From: Umezawaea tangerina
GTDB taxonomy: Bacteria > Actinomycetota > Actinomycetes > Mycobacteriales > Pseudonocardiaceae
Direction of reading: 5' to 3'
DNA: 64,000 nt
NCBI RefSeq assembly: GCF_003002815.1
Contig: NZ_PVTF01000004.1
Coordinates: 496,001-560,000 of the forward strand
Shown: positions 9,388 to 17,127 of the stretch, in pieces
Layout of the letters: each line of letters starts with the position of its first letter
Position numbering within the stretch: position 1 is the first letter of the stretch
Made by a program: the position numbers and the translations under genes
Notes under the pieces: model-generated
What the model saw: the letters and a program-made list of their open reading frames with translations, nothing else
Told to the model about the DNA's origin: nothing
Database searches by the model: none

Positions 9388-9807
9388 ATGTCCTTCACCG
9401 ACTCCGAGCTCGCCTACCTCGCCTCCCAGCACCTCGGGCGGCTGGCGACCCGCCAACCCGACGGGACGCTCCAGGTGAACCCGGTCGGGTTCCGGTACAA
9501 CGCGGAGACCGGGACCATCGACATCGGCGGCTACAACATGGCCGCCAGCCGGAAGTACCGCAACCTCGCCGAGAACGGGCAGGTGGCGTTCGTGGTCGAC
9601 GACATCGCCTCGCTCAGCCCGTGGCGGGTGCGCTGCGTCGAGGTCCGCGGCACGGGTGAGGCGGTCGGCACCGGCGGCGACACCGGCGGCGGGATGGACG
9701 GGGCGATCATCCGGATCCACCCGCGCCGGATCCTCAGCTTCGGGATCGACGACGCGCCCGACGTCGCGCCGCACGACATGGTGCCGAACAAGCGCGACGT
9801 CGGGTGA
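9388..9807 (+). CDS. PPOX-class F420-dependent oxidoreductase
   Basis: A 139-residue split beta-barrel flavin/F420-binding protein. The family pattern is clear: LGRLATRQPDGTLQVNPVGFR, GGYNMAASRKYRNL, VAFVVDD and the C-terminal IRIHPRRILSFGID. Members use F420 or flavin for unspecified reductions. The ATG at 9388 follows TTGGAGAA. It is the second gene of the oxidoreductase pair and its stop codon lies inside a perfect palindrome shared with the convergent exporter gene. Confidence 0.88.
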   Translation: MSFTDSELAYLASQHLGRLATRQPDGTLQVNPVGFRYNAETGTIDIGGYNMAASRKYRNLAENGQVAFVVDDIASLSPWRVRCVEVRGTGEAVGTGGDTGGGMDGAIIRIHPRRILSFGIDDAPDVAPHDMVPNKRDVG

Positions 9808-9820
9808 CCGGTCACCCGAC
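9799..9820. terminator. Perfect 22-bp palindrome containing both convergent stop codons
   Basis: A self-complementary sequence (half-site GTCGGGTGACC) with no spacer, covering the TGA of the PPOX gene (9805-9807) and the TGA of the ABC permease gene on the other strand (9812-9814). It can fold in either transcript and may act as a minimal bidirectional terminator. Confidence 0.5.
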
Positions 9821-10657
9821 CCGGCCCAGCGCCCTCTCGCGCCGGCCCGCCACGGTCGACCCCGACTCGCGGCGGGCCATCCGGCGCAGCACGACCGGGG
9901 CCACCAGCAGCCCGAGCACCGCCCAGACGCCCAGCACGGCGACGGTCTCCGCGTGCCGCCACGACCCGCCGATCTCCACGGCCGCAGCGCTGTCCGGCAG
10001 CAGCGCCGAGCGCATCCCCAGGCCCAGCCAGTAGACCGGGGCCGACTGCGCGACCCACTGCACCCACTGCGGCATGGCGGTGACCGGGTAGAAGACGCCG
10101 GAGATCCCGATCAGGCCCAGGATCGGCAGCGTGATCAGCCCCTGGGCGCGGACGCTGGTGAACACCGACCCCAGCACCGCGCCCAGGGGCAGCGTGGCCA
10201 GCAGCCCCAGCGCCAGCACCCACGCCAGCGTCGGCCAGGAACCGGGCCCGACGGCGAGACCGGGCACGAGGACCATCGCGGGCACCAGGAAGACGGCCAG
10301 GTCCACGACCAGCCCGCCGGACACCGACACGACCTTGCCGAGCAGCAGCGTCGTCATCCCGTTCGGCGTCGCCTTGGCCCGCAGCAGCGTGCCGTCCTCG
10401 CGGTCGGCGGTCAGCTGCTGGCTCATGCTCACCATCGCCATCGACGCGTTCATGCCGAGGATGCTCGGCAGCACGAGCGTGCCGAGCAGGAACCCGCTGC
10501 CGCCGAAGGACACGTCGCGCAGGAAGTACGTGACGACGACCATCAGCGACGGCCAGAAGAAGTGCCCCCAGAGGTCCGCGCCGTTGGTGAACGACTGCCG
10601 CAGCTCCACCAGCCCGCGCGCCCACCCCGCGCGCAGCGCCGTCGCCATCGGGCTCAC
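9812..10657 (-). CDS. ABC-2 type exporter, membrane subunit
   Basis: A 281-residue permease with six predicted membrane helices and the ABC-2 motif region QLTADREDGTLLRAKATP, followed by GISGVFYPVTAMPQWVQW and a late helix. It forms the channel of an exporter driven by the ATPase encoded just upstream; the GTG start overlaps the ATPase stop (GTGA), showing translational coupling. The substrate is unknown; the divergent regulator suggests drug or metabolite efflux. Confidence 0.9.
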   Translation of the reverse strand: MSPMATALRAGWARGLVELRQSFTNGADLWGHFFWPSLMVVVTYFLRDVSFGGSGFLLGTLVLPSILGMNASMAMVSMSQQLTADREDGTLLRAKATPNGMTTLLLGKVVSVSGGLVVDLAVFLVPAMVLVPGLAVGPGSWPTLAWVLALGLLATLPLGAVLGSVFTSVRAQGLITLPILGLIGISGVFYPVTAMPQWVQWVAQSAPVYWLGLGMRSALLPDSAAAVEIGGSWRHAETVAVLGVWAVLGLLVAPVVLRRMARRESGSTVAGRRERALGRVG

Positions 10658-11541
10658 CGGGACACCTCCGCCTTGCGCACCAGCGCGAGGTAGGTGTCCT
10701 CCAGCGAGGACCGCCGCACCTCCAGGTCGGTCACGGTGTCGCCGTACCGGCGGAACAGGTCGAACGCGAACGCGGTGGAGTCGGCGGTCGACACCTCGAA
10801 CGCGCGGCCGTCGCGGACCCAGCGCACCTCGTCCTGCCCCGCGATCAGCCGGGCCAGCTCGGCGGCGGTGCCGTCGGCGATGATCCGGCCGCCGTCGAGG
10901 ACCACGATGCGGTCGGCGAGCTTCTCCGCCTCGGCGAGGTCGTGCGTGGTGAGCAGGACCGTGGTCTCGTGCCGGGCGGCGAGGTCGCGCACGAGGTCGT
11001 GGAACTCCCGGCGCGCCTCCGGGTCGAAGCCCGCGGTCGGCTCGTCGAGGAACAGCAGCTCCGGACGGCCCACGATGCCGATCGCCACGTCCAGCCTGCG
11101 CCGCTGGCCGCCGGAAAGCGTCCGGATCTTCTTGCCCGCGTGCTCGGTGAGCCCCACCGCGGCGACCAGGTCGTCGGCGTCCCACGGCCGCGCGACCCGG
11201 TCGGTGGAGTAGCAGGCGTAGCAGGAACCGAGGTGGGCCAGCAGCTCGCGGACCCGCCACTTGCCGTGGTCCCGCCACGACTGCAGCACGACGCCCACCC
11301 GCGCGCGCCAGCCCTCGTCGGCGTGCGCCGGGTCCGACCCGAGGACGTCGACGCGGCCCGCCGACCGGTTCCGGAAGCCCTCGAGGATCTCGATCGTGGT
11401 GGTCTTGCCCGCGCCGTTCGGGCCCAGCAGCGCCAGCACCTCGCCCTGGCGCGCTCGAAAGGTGACGTCGCGCAGGACGTCGTTGTCGCCGTAGCGCATG
11501 CGCAGGCCCTCGACGTCCAGCACGGTGTGCCCGGTGCTCAT
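10654..11541 (-). CDS. ABC-2 type exporter, ATP-binding subunit
   Basis: A 295-residue ATPase with Walker A GPNGAGKTT, Q-loop VVLQSW, signature LSGGQRRRLD, Walker B LLFLDEPT and switch His in LLTTHDLAEAE. The C-terminal tail (about 220-295) is the usual DrrA-like extension. The ATG at 11541 follows GGGGGCGGG; longer in-frame upstream sequence is not conserved. The insert YACYSTDRVARPWD between the Q-loop and the signature is slightly unusual. It pairs with the permease gene and is divergent from the regulator at 11726, whose intergenic region holds a palindrome. Confidence 0.93.
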   Translation of the reverse strand: MSTGHTVLDVEGLRMRYGDNDVLRDVTFRARQGEVLALLGPNGAGKTTTIEILEGFRNRSAGRVDVLGSDPAHADEGWRARVGVVLQSWRDHGKWRVRELLAHLGSCYACYSTDRVARPWDADDLVAAVGLTEHAGKKIRTLSGGQRRRLDVAIGIVGRPELLFLDEPTAGFDPEARREFHDLVRDLAARHETTVLLTTHDLAEAEKLADRIVVLDGGRIIADGTAAELARLIAGQDEVRWVRDGRAFEVSTADSTAFAFDLFRRYGDTVTDLEVRRSSLEDTYLALVRKAEVSR

Positions 11542-11677
11542 CCCGCCCCCATGGTTGTGATCTTCAGTGCTCACGAACGCTACGTTGCGTTTCCGGCACC
11601 GACAACACCTCGGACGGCCGTTTTCGCTTTTATAGCCGTGTTTTGTCGGATACGGTGCAATGACTTTGTCGGTGAAC

Positions 11678-11692
11678 GCAACTACCCGTTGC
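11678..11692. promoter_or_regulatory. Candidate operator between exporter and regulator
   Basis: GCAAC, five bases, GTTGC: a perfect 5-5-5 dyad 34 nt before the regulator start. TGCAATGA also occurs twice nearby (11657-11664 and 11690-11697). It is a plausible binding site for the adjacent regulator. Confidence 0.4.
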
Positions 11693-11725
11693 AATGATCT
11701 GATGGTGAACGCACAGGAGGGCGCG

Positions 11726-12637
11726 ATGCCGGGAGGCAGGCTGACCGACGAGGACCGCGGGCACGTCGCCGCGGGACTGGCCGAGGGGCTGGGGTACGCC
11801 GAGATCGCCCGGCGGCTGGACCGGCCGACGTCGACCATCAGCCGGGAGGTCGCGCGCAACGGCGGCCCCACCGGGTACCGCGCGGACTACGCCCGCGCGG
11901 CCACGTCGCACCGGGCCAAGCGCCGTCGACCGGCACCGGGCCCTGCCCTCGGGACGCCCGAGGCGGTGCGCGGGTTCGTGGAGCGGTTCGCCGGGATGAT
12001 GGTGCGGACCGGGCTGCCGAGGATGGCCGCGCGGGTGTTCGCCAGCCTGGTCACGACGGACTCCGGCGCGCTGACCGCCGTCGAACTGGTGGCCGGACTG
12101 GAGGTCAGCCCGGCCTCGGTGTCCAAGGCCGTCGGGTACCTCGAAGGGCTGGAGCTGGTGCGGCGGGACTCGTCGGGGCGGCGGGAGAGGTACTTCATCG
12201 ACGACGACGTGTGGCTGCACACGTGGCTCACGAGCGCGCGCACCAACGCGATGTGGGCGGAGGCGGCCGAACAGGGGGCCGCGGTGCTCGGGCCCGGCAC
12301 GCCCGCCGGTGCCCGGCTGGAGCTGATGCGTGGGTTCTTCGCGCAGCTCAGCGACGACATGGCGGGCGGGCCCAGCACGGCCGCGGCCAACGACGCGTTG
12401 ACGGTGACGGCGGCGCTGGTGCACGTGGGCGGGGTGCGGACGGCGGCGGAGCTGGCCGCCGGGCTCGGCTGGGAGGCGGACCGGGTGGTCCGGGCGCTCG
12501 GGGACGCGCAGCTGCACACCGACCTCACGGACCCGGTCGTCGTCCGCCGCGTCGGGCCGGACGGCCACACCGCCGCGGCCGGCGCCGCCAGGCTCACCGC
12601 CGACCAGCGCGAGGCGCTGGACCGGCGGGGCCGCTGA
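11726..12637 (+). CDS. Fused transcriptional regulator: IS30-type HTH plus GbsR/MarR-like winged helix
   Basis: A 303-residue protein. Residues 1-55 form a helix-turn-helix like the N-terminus of IS30 transposases (LTDEDRGHVAAGL, YAEIARRLDRPTSTISREVARN). From about residue 85 a GbsR/MarR-like winged helix follows (ALTAVELVAGLEVSPASVSKAVGYLEGLELVRR, ERYFIDDD). The last 90 residues look like a second, weaker winged-helix repeat (VHVGGVRTAAELAAGLGWEADRVVRALGD). The start is the ATG after GGAGGGCGCG. It is divergent from the ABC exporter and probably controls it. No transposase catalytic residues are present. Confidence 0.85.
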   Translation: MPGGRLTDEDRGHVAAGLAEGLGYAEIARRLDRPTSTISREVARNGGPTGYRADYARAATSHRAKRRRPAPGPALGTPEAVRGFVERFAGMMVRTGLPRMAARVFASLVTTDSGALTAVELVAGLEVSPASVSKAVGYLEGLELVRRDSSGRRERYFIDDDVWLHTWLTSARTNAMWAEAAEQGAAVLGPGTPAGARLELMRGFFAQLSDDMAGGPSTAAANDALTVTAALVHVGGVRTAAELAAGLGWEADRVVRALGDAQLHTDLTDPVVVRRVGPDGHTAAAGAARLTADQREALDRRGR

Positions 12638-12716
12638 GCCGCGCACCCCGGTCGCCCCGGCCCGCCTCGGGCCCGTGTGCGAAAATGGGGTGTTCATCGG
12701 ATCGGGTGGGAAGGTC

Positions 12717-12983
12717 GTGGCTGCTGTGTCTTCGTCTTCTGAGCTGGACAAGCGTCCGGCAGTGGACGTCCACGACGAGCCGTCTGCCGAGTGGGGCTGG
12801 CACGGGTCGTTCCCGAAGGCCATCCGGGTGGCGGGCTGGCTGTCGACGGTGGCGGTGTTCGGGCTGCTGATCGGGAACCACCACGGTCGCACCGAGAACC
12901 TGTTCCTGATCCTGATCGGCGTCGCGATGATCGCGATGCTGGTGCGCGACCAGGTGCGCAGCCGCACCTCCTGGCGCCGCTAG
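12717..12983 (+). CDS. DUF2631 small membrane protein
   Basis: An 88-residue actinobacterial protein of unknown function with a polar N-terminus (DVHDEPSAEWGWHG, the family signature) and two membrane helices (about 38-54 and 60-77). The GTG start follows GGGAAGG. It is monocistronic, with a small hairpin (CCTGGCC/GGCCAGG, 12994-13018) shortly after the stop. Confidence 0.8.
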   Translation: MAAVSSSSELDKRPAVDVHDEPSAEWGWHGSFPKAIRVAGWLSTVAVFGLLIGNHHGRTENLFLILIGVAMIAMLVRDQVRSRTSWRR

Positions 12984-13080
12984 CCCTTTCGGCCTGGCCG
13001 GGTCGCCCCTGGCCAGGCAGCGGAACGGCCAGTCCTCGGTGACGAGCACGGCGATCTCGACGAGCCAGGCCAGCCGGTAC

Positions 13081-13152
13081 TTCCCGGTCGAGGACTCCGT
13101 GCGCGGCTTCGTCTTCGACGTCGCCACCGGGAAGCTCAAAGAGGTCGACTAG
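13081..13152 (+). pseudogene. Remnant of the C-terminus of a CanA-type beta-carbonic anhydrase
   Basis: The reading frame ending at TAG 13150-13152 gives DSVRGFVFDVATGKLKEVD, which matches the C-terminal end of mycobacterial CanA (Rv1284, as I recall it) almost residue for residue. Upstream of about 13084 the same frame shows nothing carbonic-anhydrase-like, and no zinc ligands are present in any frame. It therefore looks like the last about 20 codons of a deleted gene. Its stop overlaps the 3' end of the kinase gene on the other strand. Confidence 0.55.
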
Positions 13153-14675
13153 CCCAGGACCCAGCCGTACTGGAACTCGACGGGCTGCCCCTCGCAGTCG
13201 GTGGTGACCGAGTCGAAGTGGTGGGCTCCGGCGTTGCAGCGGAACAGCGGCAGCGAGGGCACGTCCGCGGGCTTCGCGTCGAGCACGTACCCGAGCAGCC
13301 CGTACACCGCGTTGCCCTCGCAGTTCGCCGACAGCGACGACATCCGGTCCTCGGTGCCGGTGAGCGCGCACGAGTACAGCGGTTTCGTTCCGGGGTCGGG
13401 GTTCGCGAGCAGCTTCCCCATCCCGCCCTCGGCCGCGAACCCGGCCGGTGGCGCGACCTTCGCCGTCCCGCTGTAGTGCCAGCCCGCGGCGTTGCGGTAG
13501 CGCAGCAGCTGCACCGACTCCGGTGGCGGCTTGGGCGCGTCGGTCGTCGTCGTCACCACCGGTGGCGGGACCGACTGCGTGGTCGTCTCGGTCGTGGTGG
13601 TCGGCGCCGGACTCCCGCTCGACGGCGCACTGCTCGGCGCGGCGCTCGTGGTCGTCACCGCGCCGGACGACTGGGCCAGGCCGCCCGGCACCGGCGTCGC
13701 CTCACCGCCGAGCTTCGGCTGGAGGAGGAACCCGGCGGCCACCGCCGCCGCCACCAACACCGCCCCCGCGACCAGGAAAGCCTTGCGCCGCTTGGGTTTC
13801 GCCGACACCTCCTCCGTCCACTCCGGAGTGTCGACCGGCCGGGTCGCGTACGACGTCACCGGTTCCATGACCACCGTCTCCGGCTCCCCCGGCCTGCGCA
13901 GAAGCTCCCGCACCTGCGCCGCCGTCGGCCGCCCTTCGACGGCACGGGTCAGCAACCGCATCACCACCGCCGCCAACGGCCCCGACCCGACCGCCAGCAC
14001 CGGCGGCTCGTACAGCACCGCGTGCATCGTCGACGCCGTCGTGTCCCGCAGGAACGGCGCCCGCCCTTCGACGGCGTGGAACAGCGTCGCCCCCAACGCC
14101 CACAGGTCACTGGCCGGCGTGGGCACCGCCCCGTTGAACAGCTCCGGCGCCATGTACCCCGGCGTCCCCATCATGCTGCCCGTGGCCGTCAACCTCGGAT
14201 CGTCCATCGCCCGCGCGATCCCGAAGTCCGCCAGCTTCGCCCCACCGTCCGGCAACACCATGATGTTGCTGGGCTTCACATCCCGGTGCACGATCCCCGC
14301 CGCGTGCGCCGTCTCCAACGCGCTCAGCACGTGCAACCCGATCGACACGACCCGCTCCGCGGGCAACGCGCCTTCCCGCTTCATCACGTCGGCCAACGTC
14401 GGCGCCTCGACCAACTCCATCACGAGGTAGGTCGCACCGTCCTCAACGACCACGTCGTACACACCGACCACGTTCGGACTGTTCAACCGCCCTGCGGTCC
14501 GCGCCTCCCGCAACACCCGCTCAGCTTCAAGCGGCGACGACGTCGGCAACTCCTTCAACGCCACCCGCCGCCCGATCACCAGATCCTCGGCCAACCACAC
14601 AACACCCATGCCCCCGCGGCCAAGCCGGCGCAACGCGGAATACCGCCCCGCCACCACTTTCACCACGTCACCCAC
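13149..14675 (-). CDS. PknB-type transmembrane Ser/Thr protein kinase
   Basis: A 508-residue Hanks-type kinase. The catalytic domain (about 10-265) has LGRGGMGVV, the Lys of VALKEL, HRDVKPSNI, DFGIA and APE. A positively charged stop (KPKRRKA) precedes a membrane helix near 303-322. A Thr/Ser/Pro-rich stretch follows, then an outside domain of about 115 residues with two imperfect repeats, each with a Cys pair (LYSCALTG...SANCEG and LFRCNAGAHHFDSVTTDCEG); these resemble DUF5648-type repeats and are the likely ligand-sensing part. It is single-gene, between the carbonic anhydrase remnant and a repeat-bearing intergenic region. Confidence 0.92.
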   Translation of the reverse strand: MGDVVKVVAGRYSALRRLGRGGMGVVWLAEDLVIGRRVALKELPTSSPLEAERVLREARTAGRLNSPNVVGVYDVVVEDGATYLVMELVEAPTLADVMKREGALPAERVVSIGLHVLSALETAHAAGIVHRDVKPSNIMVLPDGGAKLADFGIARAMDDPRLTATGSMMGTPGYMAPELFNGAVPTPASDLWALGATLFHAVEGRAPFLRDTTASTMHAVLYEPPVLAVGSGPLAAVVMRLLTRAVEGRPTAAQVRELLRRPGEPETVVMEPVTSYATRPVDTPEWTEEVSAKPKRRKAFLVAGAVLVAAAVAAGFLLQPKLGGEATPVPGGLAQSSGAVTTTSAAPSSAPSSGSPAPTTTTETTTQSVPPPVVTTTTDAPKPPPESVQLLRYRNAAGWHYSGTAKVAPPAGFAAEGGMGKLLANPDPGTKPLYSCALTGTEDRMSSLSANCEGNAVYGLLGYVLDAKPADVPSLPLFRCNAGAHHFDSVTTDCEGQPVEFQYGWVLG

Positions 14676-15197
14676 GCCCGGATGCTATCCCGAGCCCCCA
14701 CCAAGCTCGCCCATCACGACCACCCCAGGAGCACCAAAGGGCTCAACCGGACTGGAAGCAACGCGCCAAACCCACCCAACAACGCTGAACCAAAAGACAA
14801 ACGCCCAACAACGCTGGCAACAGCAGACAAGCCAACGTCCCAACCCAGCTGGAAGCGAGCATGCTCGTCCGCTAGTGCGGTCGGCTTGACTTGGGGTTTT
14901 TGGGCTTAGACTTGCGGCGGCGGGCAGGCTCTACCACCTGCCCTTTTTCGCCCGACGAAGCCCAAAAAAAGGGGCCCCAAGTCAAGCCGACCGCACCTAG
15001 GTCCGCTGCAGCGACACCCCGGAGACCGCGGATAGCGTACACCCCCGGAGACCGCGGTTAGCGACACTGGGCGACACAACACGGCGGCCCGAACACCCGG
15101 CGTCGAGGCACCAGTCACCCATAACAGGCGAGCCCCGCCGTGCCACCCTTACCGAGCAAGACACACGACCCCCCAGCACCAGGCAACAACCCCGAAA
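14676..15197. other. Gene-free interval with short repeats around the 122-bp element
   Basis: No convincing gene. Between 14775 and 14850 the phrase CAACAACGCTG recurs; the duplicated 122-bp element follows (14875-14996). After it come degenerate copies of CCCCGGAGACCGCGG(A/T)TAGCG (15016-15070). The same three kinds of repeat, in the same order, occur around 59250-59570. Confidence 0.6.
14875..14996. repeat. 122-bp inverted-arm element, copy 1
   Basis: Outer arms of 22 nt (14875-14896 and 14975-14996, beginning GTGCGGTCGGCTTGACTT) are perfectly complementary. An inner pair, TTTTTGGGCTT and AAGCCCAAAAA, extends the stem. The centre carries a further small hairpin, GGGCAGG/CCTGCCC. Copy 2 at 59374-59494 differs at one base and by one A in an A-run. 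No reading frame of note. It resembles a MITE or REP-like element. Confidence 0.8.
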
Positions 15198-16304
15198 TCA
15201 GCCCTCCGCCGCCAACTGCCCACAAGCAGCCGCGATCTCCTGACCCCGCGTGTCCCGCACAGTGCAGGTGACCCCTTGCGCGATCACCCTCCGCACGAAC
15301 TCCCGCTCCACCGGCTTCGGTGACGCGTCCCACTTCGATCCCGGCGTCGGGTTCAGCGGGATCAGGTTCACGTGCACCAGGGGGCCGAGGTGCTTGCGCA
15401 GGAGCTTGCCGAGCATGTCCGCGCGCCAACCCTGGTCGTTGATGTCGCGGATCAGCGCGTACTCGATCGACACCCGCCGCCCGGTCCGGTCGGCGTACCC
15501 GCGGGCCGCTTCCATCACCTCGGACACCTTCCACCGGGTGTTCACCGGCACCAGGGTGTCGCGCAGTTCGTCGTCCGGGGTGTGCAGGGAGACCGCGAGG
15601 CGGACGTGCAGTCCTTCTTCGGTCATGCGGCGGATCGCGGGTACCAGGCCAACCGTGGACACCGTGACCGAGCGCTGGGAGATCCCCAGCCCGTCGGGCG
15701 CGGGGTCGCAGATGCGGTGCACCGCGTCGATCACCCGCTTGTAGTTGGCCAGCGGCTCGCCCATGCCCATGAACACGATGTTCGACAGCCGCCCCGGTCC
15801 ACCGGGCAGCTCGCCGTCGCGCATCGCGGCCGCGCCACGGCGCACCTGGTCGACGATCTCCGCGGTCGACAGGTTGCGCTGGAGCCCGCCCTGGCCGGTG
15901 GCGCAGAACGGGCACGCCATGCCGCAGCCCGCCTGGCTGGAGATGCACAGCGTGGCGCGGTCGGGGTAGCGCATGAGGACGCTCTCGACGAGCGTGCCGT
16001 CGTGGGCGCGCAGCAGGGTCTTGCGGGTCGTGCCGTCGTCGCACGCGACCGAGCGGACCTCGGTGAACAGCGGCGGCATGAGGTCGGCGACGAGGGCTTC
16101 GCGGGTGGCGGCCGGGATGTCGGTCATCGCCGCCGGGTCGACCGTGAGCCTGCCGAAGTAGTGGTTCGACAGCTGGGCGGCCCGGAAGGGCTTCTCGCCC
16201 AGTGCGGCGACGGCTTCTCGACGCCCTTCGGCGGAGAGGTCGGCCAGGTGGCGCGGCGGAAGCCCGCGCTTGGGTGCGTCGAAGACGAGGGGGAGGGCAG
16301 TCAT
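15198..16304 (-). CDS. rlmN: 23S rRNA (adenine2503-C2)/tRNA methyltransferase
   Basis: A radical-SAM enzyme of 368 residues that methylates C2 of A2503 in 23S rRNA and of A37 in some tRNAs. The cluster motif is CGMACPFC (CxxxCxxC). Also seen are [42 protein letters not shown] and [12 protein letters not shown]. The conserved Cys near the C-terminus is in [11 protein letters not shown]. The ATG at 16304 gives the usual family length; longer in-frame upstream sequence is the antisense of the PadR leader. M. tuberculosis has rlmN (Rv2880c) just before cdsA, as here but with five extra genes inserted. Confidence 0.96.
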   Translation of the reverse strand: MTALPLVFDAPKRGLPPRHLADLSAEGRREAVAALGEKPFRAAQLSNHYFGRLTVDPAAMTDIPAATREALVADLMPPLFTEVRSVACDDGTTRKTLLRAHDGTLVESVLMRYPDRATLCISSQAGCGMACPFCATGQGGLQRNLSTAEIVDQVRRGAAAMRDGELPGGPGRLSNIVFMGMGEPLANYKRVIDAVHRICDPAPDGLGISQRSVTVSTVGLVPAIRRMTEEGLHVRLAVSLHTPDDELRDTLVPVNTRWKVSEVMEAARGYADRTGRRVSIEYALIRDINDQGWRADMLGKLLRKHLGPLVHVNLIPLNPTPGSKWDASPKPVEREFVRRVIAQGVTCTVRDTRGQEIAAACGQLAAEG

Positions 16305-16383
16305 AGCACCTACCAGTGTCCCACGGCCCGGAGGGTGCTCCTGACCACTCGACCGACAATCGCCGTTGCATCGCGATAGCTTC

Positions 16384-16393
16384 CGATATATCG
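16384..16393 (+). promoter_or_regulatory. PadR-type operator CGATATATCG
   Basis: A perfect 10-bp palindrome rich in ATAT, in a local AT-rich patch 41 nt before the PadR start. PadR-family regulators often bind sites with TATATCG-like half-sites in their own promoter, so autoregulation is likely. Confidence 0.5.
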
Positions 16394-16434
16394 TTAGCTC
16401 GTCCCTACCGATACCAGTCAGAGGAGCGATCGAG

Positions 16435-17127
16435 ATGCGATCCCACCACGACCACCACGAGCACCACGGCCGCAGGCACCACCGTTCCGGCGGCTTCGAG
16501 GACCCGCGCCAGGGCTTCGGCGGCGGCTTCGGGGAACCACCGGTCCCCCCGTTCCCGCCGGACGCCCGGATGCCGTTCCCGCCCATGCCCCCCGGACCCT
16601 GGGGCGGCCGACGGGGCGGCGGCAGGCGCGGCGGACCGGGCCACGGTCACGGCGGGCGGCAGCCCCGCGGCAACGTCCGCGCGGCCGTCATCGCGCTGCT
16701 GGCCGAAAGGCCCATGCACGGCTACGAGATGATCCAGGAGATCGGCCAGCGCACCGACGGCGTGTGGCGCCCGAGCCCCGGCTCGGTCTACCCGACGCTG
16801 CAGATGCTGGCCGACGAGGGCCTGGTCTCCGCCACCGAGGAGGCGGGCGGCAAGAAGCTGTTCACGCTCACCGAGGCGGGCACGGCGGAGGCGGCCAAGC
16901 ACGAGGGCGCGACCCCGTGGGAGCAGGTCAACGACGAGATCGACAGCGTCGCGGCCAAGCTCCGCACGGCGTCGCGGCACCTCGGGTCCGCGATGCAGCA
17001 GATGGCGCACGCGGGCACCAGGGAGCAGAAGGGCCGGGCCGTCGAGGTCCTCAACGAGGCCCGCCGCAAGATCTACGCGATCCTGGGCGAGCTCGACGTC
17101 GAAGAGGACACCGACGACTCGGAGTGA
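16435..17127 (+). CDS. PadR-family regulator with a His- and Gly/Pro-rich N-terminus
   Basis: A 230-residue regulator. Residues 1-80 are low complexity: a His-rich start ([14 protein letters not shown]), then Gly/Pro/Phe and Arg/Gly runs. The PadR winged helix begins near residue 83 with [19 protein letters not shown] and [16 protein letters not shown]. The C-terminal helices (about 155-220) form the dimerisation part. The ATG follows GAGGAGCGATCGAG. The histidine cluster suggests metal binding, an inference. It is convergent with the aldo/keto reductase gene; their stops share TGATCA with no gap. Confidence 0.92.
   Translation: MRSHHDHHEHHGRRHHRSGGFEDPRQGFGGGFGEPPVPPFPPDARMPFPPMPPGPWGGRRGGGRRGGPGHGHGGRQPRGNVRAAVIALLAERPMHGYEMIQEIGQRTDGVWRPSPGSVYPTLQMLADEGLVSATEEAGGKKLFTLTEAGTAEAAKHEGATPWEQVNDEIDSVAAKLRTASRHLGSAMQQMAHAGTREQKGRAVEVLNEARRKIYAILGELDVEEDTDDSE

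Noticed and set aside
13021-13152. Complete small gene ending at 13152
   Set aside because: Upstream codons lack a ribosome site and similarity; only the last about 20 residues match carbonic anhydrase, so a remnant is the better reading.
14875-14996. Insertion sequence
   Set aside because: 122 bp is too short for a transposase; no reading frame inside. A MITE-like element is possible and is reported as a repeat.
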